DNA of 11,110 nucleotides, taken from contig CALFWP010000183.1 in NCBI GenBank assembly GCA_937927905.1, forward strand, positions 1-11,110, written 5' to 3'. Shown piece after piece: positions 6,270-11,110 of the stretch; the first letter of the stretch is position 1; the number at the start of each line of letters is the position of its first letter. The stretch comes from an uncultured Neomegalonema sp. (GTDB lineage Bacteria > Pseudomonadota > Alphaproteobacteria > Rhodobacterales > Rhodobacteraceae). The translations under genes and the position numbers were made by a program. The notes beneath the pieces are model-generated. The model saw only the letters and a program-made list of their open reading frames with translations, made no database searches and had not been told where the DNA came from.

Positions 6270-7523
6270 TCAGGACCCGTTCCCCGATGCTTTGATATGT
6301 TCCGCCAGGCCGTCAACCACGGCATGGAAAACCGGCACCTCCGCTATGGAGGATTGCGGGAACACTAAGGAAATTGCAGACCGGACAAGGCGCATCATGC
6401 TGGAGCCGCCCACCGGCACAACATGGGTAACCTGCCCCGCGTCAATCCCTGCATGTACAATCGTCTCTTCTATCGCAGCTTTAATTTTTTCTGCAAAGGG
6501 CCGGTACAACGCGTCTAAATCACCCGCATTTATTCTTGTGTTCATCCCGGCTTCGAGCTGGCCCAAATCAAGCGGCACCACATCCTCTGCGCCATTCGCA
6601 TTGATTTTCGTCTGTTCGGCAATCAAAGCCAATTCGTGCCCGAGCCGTAGTTCAATCACCCGCTGCAGGCGCTTGAACGGGCGGGGGTCGACCGCATCAC
6701 GCACAAGCTCTTTCACCAGGCTCAGTGTTTGCGGGTCATACAGAAAGGGGATTTTCTGCCATGTCGCCAGGCCGGTAAACAATGCATTCGGAGCTGGTAA
6801 TGTTACATCGCTCATTTTTGGCTGTACCGGTAATCCGTAACCGAGCAGAGGCATAATAAATCTCAGGCTCACCGCGCGGTCAAAATCCGTTCCCCCCAGA
6901 CGCAACCCGTTCGACGCCAGTATCGCGGTTTTTTCAGATGTTTTGCGGAATACAGTAAAATCAGATGTGCCGCCGCCGATATCCGAAACAAATCCGATAC
7001 CGGACATCAGAGAATTTTCCTGTACTGACAGGGCGGCGGCCTCGGGTTCGGGCAAAAACACCACCTCACCGAATCCCGCCATAGCGAAACAACGCTGAAG
7101 ATCGGATTGTGCACGGGCATTCGTCCCGGGGTTTTCATGGTCGAAAAAAACCGGACGACCGGCCACAACCTTATCAAATTTCTGACCGGATTGCGATTCT
7201 GCCTGGCGTTTCAAGCCGCCGATAAATTCCGAGATGATCCGGTAAAAATCAGTCCGCCGCCCCGCAATAGAACGTTTTTCCGCCATCAGCGACGTGCCGA
7301 GCACGCTTTTCAGCGAGCGCATATACCGCCCGTCTTTACCCTCGACCATGGCAGCGGTTGCGGCGCGACCGGTCAGCGTCTTACGCGTTTCTTCCGGAAA
7401 AAACACAGCCGTCGGTATCGTATCTTCTGTACCCTCAAGCACGACACGGCATACCGTTCCGTTGATCACATAAGCGGCAGCGGAATTGGATGTTCCGAAA
7501 TCCACGGCAAGCCAGGCACACAT
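6270..7523 (-). CDS. yegD: Hsp70-like ATPase of the YegD family
   Basis: 417 residues covering only an actin/Hsp70-type nucleotide-binding domain. Landmarks: first phosphate loop VDFGTSNS at 7-14, EPEAAA at 159-164, second phosphate loop SDIGGGTSD at 180-188, LGGTDFD at 209-215, and adenosine-site VVPVGGSSMMRLVR at 368-381. The DnaK substrate-binding beta-domain and helical lid are absent, as in E. coli YegD (about 450 residues), so classical DnaK-type clamping of peptides is not expected. It is cytoplasmic and its function is poorly defined. The ATG at 7523 follows AGGAGG (7536-7531) by 7 nt, the best ribosome site of this block, and lies 29 bp after yggS, so it is probably the last gene of the sulfotransferase-yggS transcript but independently translated. 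Confidence 0.88.
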   Translation of the reverse strand: MCAWLAVDFGTSNSAAAYVINGTVCRVVLEGTEDTIPTAVFFPEETRKTLTGRAATAAMVEGKDGRYMRSLKSVLGTSLMAEKRSIAGRRTDFYRIISEFIGGLKRQAESQSGQKFDKVVAGRPVFFDHENPGTNARAQSDLQRCFAMAGFGEVVFLPEPEAAALSVQENSLMSGIGFVSDIGGGTSDFTVFRKTSEKTAILASNGLRLGGTDFDRAVSLRFIMPLLGYGLPVQPKMSDVTLPAPNALFTGLATWQKIPFLYDPQTLSLVKELVRDAVDPRPFKRLQRVIELRLGHELALIAEQTKINANGAEDVVPLDLGQLEAGMNTRINAGDLDALYRPFAEKIKAAIEETIVHAGIDAGQVTHVVPVGGSSMMRLVRSAISLVFPQSSIAEVPVFHAVVDGLAEHIKASGNGS

Positions 7524-7552
7524 GGCGCGGCCTCCTGTATTCTGATCAGGGG

Positions 7553-8221
7553 TTAAACCGCGCCCGAAGGATCGCGTGCGCCGAAGATGGCCGAACCGAC
7601 GCGGATCATCGTCGCGCCGTGGGCAATGGCGCTTTCGAAATCCGCACTCATGCCCATGCTGATTTCATCCAGGCCGTTGCGGTACGCGATATCCGCGAGC
7701 GCTTTAAAATGCGGCTCCGGCGGCTCATCAAAGGGCGGAATGGCCATCACGCCGATGACCGGCAAATCATATTCATTCCGGCAGGCGGCGATAAACACAT
7801 CCGCCTTAGCAGGATCAATGCCCGCCTTTTGCGCCTCCTGCCCTATATTGACTTGTACCAACAGATCAGGCGCGACACCCCGTGCCTGTATCTCATCGGC
7901 CAGCTTTCGCGCCAGCCTGTCGCGATCCAGCGTGTGAATGGTATTGAACAGATCAAGCGCCGGTTTGACCTTGTTGGTTTGCAGCGGACCAATCAGGTGC
8001 AAATCAATATCCGCATACGCTTTACGAAAAGGTTCCCAGCGGCCTTGCGCTTCCTGCACACGGTTTTCACCGTAAATCCGGTGCCCCTGTTCAAGTGCCG
8101 CCGCCACCCTGTCGCGGGGCTGTACCTTTGAGACGGCAAGTAATTTGACACTCTCCGCCGGACGGTTTTCCGCCTCCGCCGCCCGTGCGATACGGGCCTT
8201 TATCTCCGCCAGCACAGTCAT
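7553..8221 (-). CDS. yggS: YggS/PLPBP-family pyridoxal-phosphate homeostasis protein
   Basis: 222 residues, close to the usual 225-235. The PLP-binding lysine is K32 in LLAVSKVQP. Further family signatures are YGENRVQEAQ, HLIGPLQTNK and the C-terminal GMSADFESAIAHGATMIRVGSAIFG phosphate-binding region, split here as GMSADFESAI and GATMIRVGSAIFG. The protein is a single PLP-binding barrel without known enzymatic activity; in E. coli and other organisms it buffers PLP and affects amino-acid and keto-acid balance. It is cytoplasmic. Its ATG overlaps the stop of the upstream sulfotransferase (ATGA, 4 bp) and has no good ribosome site of its own, suggesting translational coupling. The association with sulfotransferases is not explained by any known role. 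Confidence 0.95.
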   Translation of the reverse strand: MTVLAEIKARIARAAEAENRPAESVKLLAVSKVQPRDRVAAALEQGHRIYGENRVQEAQGRWEPFRKAYADIDLHLIGPLQTNKVKPALDLFNTIHTLDRDRLARKLADEIQARGVAPDLLVQVNIGQEAQKAGIDPAKADVFIAACRNEYDLPVIGVMAIPPFDEPPEPHFKALADIAYRNGLDEISMGMSADFESAIAHGATMIRVGSAIFGARDPSGAV

Positions 8222-9090
8222 GTTTTTGCGGCAATTGCTGCCGTCTCTTCTGCAAGTTCAGGATAAAAGCGTTTCAGGGCCGGTTCAAAGGCTGTGTAGA
8301 TTTTAGCGACTTGCTCGTTGCTCAACACATCGCGCCATCCGCCCGCCTTACCGCTGTGGAAAAACTGTTTCATCTGTTTGGGCCGTTCGACAAACCCGTC
8401 ACGGGCTTCCTGTTTTTGCAGGTTTTCAAACCGCGTTACCTCAATCGTGCGTTTAAGATGCGCGGTATTTACCGGCGTGCGCAGGAACTCGAAAAGGGTT
8501 GAAAAGGAACGTCGTGGATCGGCATGGATGTCCTCATACCGCAGCACATGCATGGGCAGGCCCGGGGCCTTGAGCCACGACTGAATATGCTGATCCCAGC
8601 GCCCGAGATAATCCACAACTCCGCTGGACGATACGAGCATATTTTCCGGTTCGGCAATCGCTTCAATGGTTTTGTCAATGCTCATATCGACATGACGTGC
8701 ATAGGAGGGCACCAGGTCAAACGGATTGCGCATTATATAAACGGCAGCGGCTGTAACTTCCGGCGCAATCAGCGGAATCCCGTCAAGTAATCCAATTTTG
8801 CTGTGGGTTTTGACGAAATGTGTCCCTTCCTTTTCAGCAGCGATCAGACGCTGAACCTTACCGCGCAAAGCAAGTGCCCCCTGATATGTATCACTTTTAA
8901 ATGGGCCGCCAGCGGCACGGTCGTAAAAATCCTGTCGCGTTTCGCTGAGTGTAAACTTGCGTAAATCATTAATACCGATGGTCTTGCGCCGCCCGAGAAA
9001 ATAATTCGCCAGAAAGGTCCGGACCCAGGTATTTCCGGATTTCGGATAGGAGGCAAGCCAGATAATGCGGTTCAGGTTCTGCGGTGTCAT
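8218..9090 (-). CDS. Sulfotransferase-family protein (first of two paralogues by coordinate)
   Basis: 290 residues with the full set of PAPS-dependent sulfotransferase signatures: 5'-phosphosulfate loop SYPKSGNTW at 14-22, KTHSK at 94-98, 3'-phosphate-binding RNPFDLVPSYARH at 121-133 (R121, S129), LRYEDI at 183-188, and the C-terminal G-x-x-G-x-W element as SGKAGGWRDVL at 246-256. It should transfer sulfate from PAPS to a hydroxyl or amine acceptor. There is no signal peptide or membrane segment, so it is cytoplasmic. The acceptor is unknown; soluble enzymes of this type act on small molecules, lipids or sugars. Its ATG overlaps the stop of the upstream paralogue by 4 bp (ATGA), and its own stop overlaps the yggS start in the same way. 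No ribosome site at good spacing is visible, so translation is probably coupled. Confidence 0.88.
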   Translation of the reverse strand: MTPQNLNRIIWLASYPKSGNTWVRTFLANYFLGRRKTIGINDLRKFTLSETRQDFYDRAAGGPFKSDTYQGALALRGKVQRLIAAEKEGTHFVKTHSKIGLLDGIPLIAPEVTAAAVYIMRNPFDLVPSYARHVDMSIDKTIEAIAEPENMLVSSSGVVDYLGRWDQHIQSWLKAPGLPMHVLRYEDIHADPRRSFSTLFEFLRTPVNTAHLKRTIEVTRFENLQKQEARDGFVERPKQMKQFFHSGKAGGWRDVLSNEQVAKIYTAFEPALKRFYPELAEETAAIAAKT

Positions 9091-9920
9091 CCGTCCAGAT
9101 AACCGTATTTGCGCATGAGATCACCATGATCTTCGATGATTTTATCTATGGCCGGCTGGGGCAGGGATTTAAGTCCTTCACCTGCCATACCGGAGCGGAA
9201 AAAGGTTTTCGAGTTACGGGATTGCTCGACAAATCCGTGCGTTTCCTCCTGCTGTTTCAATTCCCTGAAACTTGAAAAACGGACGGCTTTATCCAGACGT
9301 TGTTCGTCAACCGGTGCGCCGATAGACTTCAATGCCTTGGCAAAACCCACATGAGGATCGACCAGCATATCCTCATAACGCAGGATGCAGACCTTGAACC
9401 GTTTTGCACGGGTCCAGGATTTTACATGCTTGCTCCAATTACCGATAAACTGGTGGACCAGATTACTGTCGCCGTGAATGGCATGGGTAGGATTACCGAT
9501 AGCTTCGGCGGTTTTTTCCGTTGTCAGGCCGTAATGATGGGCAAAAGACACCGCCATATCAAGCGGATTGCGTAGAATATAAATGGCACTGCGGGTAAGC
9601 TCAGGTGCAATCACAGGTTTGCCCAGTGTGATCACATTGGCATGATGGGTTTTAACGAAATTCACATCTGCACCATTCTCCGAATAACCGCTCAGGACTT
9701 TCGGGCGCAATTTCATAATCGTTTCGGGATCATTGAGGTCGGCAAATCCTGCTGCCGCCTTGCGATAAGCTACGGCATCAGCATCACCGGGGCCGATTTT
9801 ATGTGCCTGATTGATCGGAGCGGGCTTTTCGCCGTTCAGCAGATAGTTAAACAAAAACAATCGCAGCCATGTATTGCCTGATTTCGGATAAGATGCCAGC
9901 CAGACAATATTTTTCGCCAC
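9087..9920 (-). CDS. Sulfotransferase-family protein (second paralogue), GTG start
   Basis: 277 residues, clearly paralogous to the neighbouring sulfotransferase along its whole length (both share WLASYPKSGNTW, an RNPxD segment, LRYED and the KQQE/KQEA-HGF/DGFVE region). PAPS motifs: SYPKSGNTW at 10-18, KTHH at 90-93, RNPLDMAVSFAHH at 117-129 (R117, S125), RYED at 181-184. The C-terminal PAPS-contact element is altered: SGMAGEGLKSL at 243-253, with Gly where the usual Trp sits and Met in place of Lys, so cofactor binding may differ. The start must be the GTG at 9920: an in-frame TAG lies 12 nt upstream, and the PAPS loop begins only ten residues in. AGGGG at 9931-9927 serves as ribosome site. 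It heads the block of four genes and lies immediately after the porin terminator. Confidence 0.87.
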   Translation of the reverse strand: MAKNIVWLASYPKSGNTWLRLFLFNYLLNGEKPAPINQAHKIGPGDADAVAYRKAAAGFADLNDPETIMKLRPKVLSGYSENGADVNFVKTHHANVITLGKPVIAPELTRSAIYILRNPLDMAVSFAHHYGLTTEKTAEAIGNPTHAIHGDSNLVHQFIGNWSKHVKSWTRAKRFKVCILRYEDMLVDPHVGFAKALKSIGAPVDEQRLDKAVRFSSFRELKQQEETHGFVEQSRNSKTFFRSGMAGEGLKSLPQPAIDKIIEDHGDLMRKYGYLDG

Positions 9921-9931
9921 AGCAATCCCCT

Positions 9932-9963
9932 AAAAGAAAAGGAGGGCCATAGCCCTCCTTTTC
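9932..9963 (-). terminator. Strong intrinsic terminator after the porin gene
   Basis: A perfect 12-bp stem (9936-9947 with 9952-9963; core GGAGGGC/GCCCTCC flanked by AAAA/TTTT) encloses a 4-nt loop. On the minus strand the stem runs into TTTTCTTTT (9940-9932). It starts 25 bp after the porin stop. Because of the A/T flanks it could terminate in both directions, but no plus-strand gene is present to need it. Its T-run directly abuts the ribosome site of the downstream sulfotransferase gene. Confidence 0.9.
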
Positions 9964-9987
9964 ATAATCATAGATAACTTACGCTAA

Positions 9988-11046
9988 TTAGAACGACAGT
10001 GTGAAGCCTGTTTCAATGATGAACGCATCTTCGTTACCGGCAGCACCTGCACGGGCAGCGTCCTGTTCAATATAAGCCGCTGTCAGACCAGCCTTTACAC
10101 CCGGCCCGAGCTTGTAGGTTACACCAGCAATGTACTGGTCCAGTTCACCAGTCACATCAACATCCGAATTGGCATAAGTCGCCGAAGCTGCCCATGGACC
10201 CGTCGAATAGCTAACACCTACATCAAAGTAATCACCATCGTTGGCAATAAGTCCGCCTTCTTCATTGGCATAAGAGCCACCAAGTGTAACGCCGGAGAAC
10301 CCGAGATTGATACCAACAGCGTATGTATCAGGATCACCGTTGTTAGCAGCGTTGCTCGGTGCCTCTGCAGTACCATAGCGACCGGAAACCGCAACATCGA
10401 AACCACCGAACGAATTCACATAGTTTACACCTATGTCGAAAATGTTTCCGAGGTTGTTGTCCAGATCAACTGGCGCAAATGTATCCTGATCAGCATCACG
10501 TGCATAGGATACGCCCAGCTGGAAGCCGGAGAAGCGTGGTGTAAAGTATGTAATGCGTTGCGAGTCGTTTACCAGGTTGCCATCGACTTCGACGAAAGAT
10601 GACCGGCCGGGTGCACGGAACTGGTTACTGCCGACGTTAAGATACGCACTGATCGAACCTGAGTTAACACCCAGAGCCGTTACGTCCGGTGCAGCGAAAG
10701 TCATTTTATAACCGGCGGAGTTTTCCGAACCGATCAGAACTTCACCGAAGGAGCCTCTAACGAAAATGAACGATTCGTCGATTTGATCACCGCCCGTGTT
10801 ACCTTCGAGCTGGATATCGGCACCGAATTTTAAACCGTTATCAAGCGTGATAGACGGCTTGAAGATGATCTCAGCATCCTGACGGACATCAACACCGTCC
10901 AGATCACCAGGCCCGTCTACGGATGCGAAACCGACGTAAGCTTCGAAGAATCCGCCCCAGTTCAGATCCCACTTGGCGGCATTAGCACTTGTCGCCACCA
11001 TGCTTGAAAGGGCAACGGCGCTTGTGCCCATAAGAATTTTTTTCAT
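9988..11046 (-). CDS. Outer-membrane porin (Gram-negative porin, 16-strand type likely)
   Basis: 352 residues from the chosen start. A Sec signal peptide (MKKILMGTSAVALSS onward, cleavage predicted after SANA, about residue 23) precedes a mature protein beginning AKWDLNWGGFFEAYVGFAS. The body shows alternating-residue beta strands, Asp/Gly/Asn-rich loops and the motif GSFGEVLIGSENS, typical of proteobacterial general porins. It ends in FTLSF, the terminal Phe recognised by the BAM machinery. It should form a passive channel for small hydrophilic solutes. The start at 11046 is preferred over an ATG 24 nt upstream (11070), because it begins at the signal peptide and has AGGTGA just upstream; the longer form would add eight unneeded residues. 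It is transcribed alone and ends in a strong terminator. Its promoter probably lies partly beyond the right edge of the window. Confidence 0.9.
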   Translation of the reverse strand: MKKILMGTSAVALSSMVATSANAAKWDLNWGGFFEAYVGFASVDGPGDLDGVDVRQDAEIIFKPSITLDNGLKFGADIQLEGNTGGDQIDESFIFVRGSFGEVLIGSENSAGYKMTFAAPDVTALGVNSGSISAYLNVGSNQFRAPGRSSFVEVDGNLVNDSQRITYFTPRFSGFQLGVSYARDADQDTFAPVDLDNNLGNIFDIGVNYVNSFGGFDVAVSGRYGTAEAPSNAANNGDPDTYAVGINLGFSGVTLGGSYANEEGGLIANDGDYFDVGVSYSTGPWAASATYANSDVDVTGELDQYIAGVTYKLGPGVKAGLTAAYIEQDAARAGAAGNEDAFIIETGFTLSF

Positions 11047-11058
11047 GCGTTCACCTGT
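11041..11058 (-). promoter_or_regulatory. Ribosome binding site that decides the porin start
   Basis: On the minus strand AGGTGA lies 4 nt before the ATG at 11046, while the upstream ATG at 11070 has no comparable sequence. This supports the shorter reading frame that begins at the signal peptide. The remaining bases to the window edge are too few to call a promoter. Confidence 0.6.
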
Positions 11059-11110
11059 TCCTCTATGCATTGCGTAACGTCTATCATGAAGACACTACGC
11101 TACATATGAT

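Noticed and set aside
6262..6840. 192-codon open frame on the plus strand
   Set aside because: It lies wholly antisense to yegD, has no recognisable domain, and its composition follows from the codon bias of the real gene.
6270..7523. Hsp70-like protein as a truncated DnaK pseudogene
   Set aside because: The length and missing substrate-binding domain are normal for the YegD family, and all nucleotide-binding motifs are intact.
7490..8131. 213-codon open frame on the plus strand
   Set aside because: It is antisense to yggS and the start of yegD, both strongly identified; the translated protein shows no family features.
8218..9920. Tandem sulfotransferases as one gene broken by a frameshift
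   Set aside because: Each has its own full set of motifs from PAPS loop to C-terminal element, so they are two paralogues, not fragments.
11047..11070. Upstream ATG for the porin (eight extra residues)
   Set aside because: The extra residues precede a standard signal peptide, and only the ATG at 11046 has a well-placed AGGTGA.

Overview
The window looks like chromosomal DNA from a Gram-negative alphaproteobacterium. Evidence: an outer-membrane porin with a signal peptide and terminal Phe, a tripartite tricarboxylate transporter (TTT) of the kind expanded in Alpha- and Betaproteobacteria, an LpxO/AspH-type hydroxylase, tight operons and moderately high GC. The genus cannot be read from this sequence. 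All ten complete genes, plus a probable partial one at the left edge, lie on the minus strand, so transcription runs from high to low coordinates. No RNA genes, insertion sequences, CRISPR arrays or phage genes were seen.

Right to left, in transcription order: (1) A porin gene (9988-11046) ends in a strong intrinsic terminator (about 9932-9963). (2) A four-gene block follows: two sulfotransferases of the PAPS-dependent fold (9087-9920 and 8218-9090), a YggS/PLPBP pyridoxal-phosphate protein (7553-8221) and a YegD-type Hsp70-like ATPase (6270-7523). The first three overlap by 4 bp at each junction, and the fourth is 29 bp further on with a strong ribosome binding site. (3) A 159-bp spacer holds a long imperfect hairpin (6200-6246). 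(4) A complete TTT operon follows in the order tctC-tctB-tctA (6110 down to 3066), ending in a probable terminator. (5) A 131-bp spacer carries a perfect 9-bp inverted repeat and a plausible promoter. (6) A lipid module follows: a CDP-alcohol phosphatidyltransferase with an extra N-terminal domain and a TTG start (1831-2934), a diacylglycerol/sphingosine-kinase-fold lipid kinase (908-1831) and an Asp/Asn beta-hydroxylase-fold dioxygenase (70-891). A further gene probably begins at position 64 and leaves the window.

The uptake parts fit together in a general way: a porin passes small solutes, TctC binds an organic acid in the periplasm, and TctAB carries it inward. The most interesting segment is the lipid module. 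A lipid kinase, a CDP-alcohol transferase with a non-canonical N-terminal domain and an LpxO-like hydroxylase, all in one transcription unit, suggest synthesis and modification of an unusual phosphorylated membrane lipid. The tandem sulfotransferases are a second possible surface- or metabolite-decorating system, but their substrates cannot be read from the sequence.
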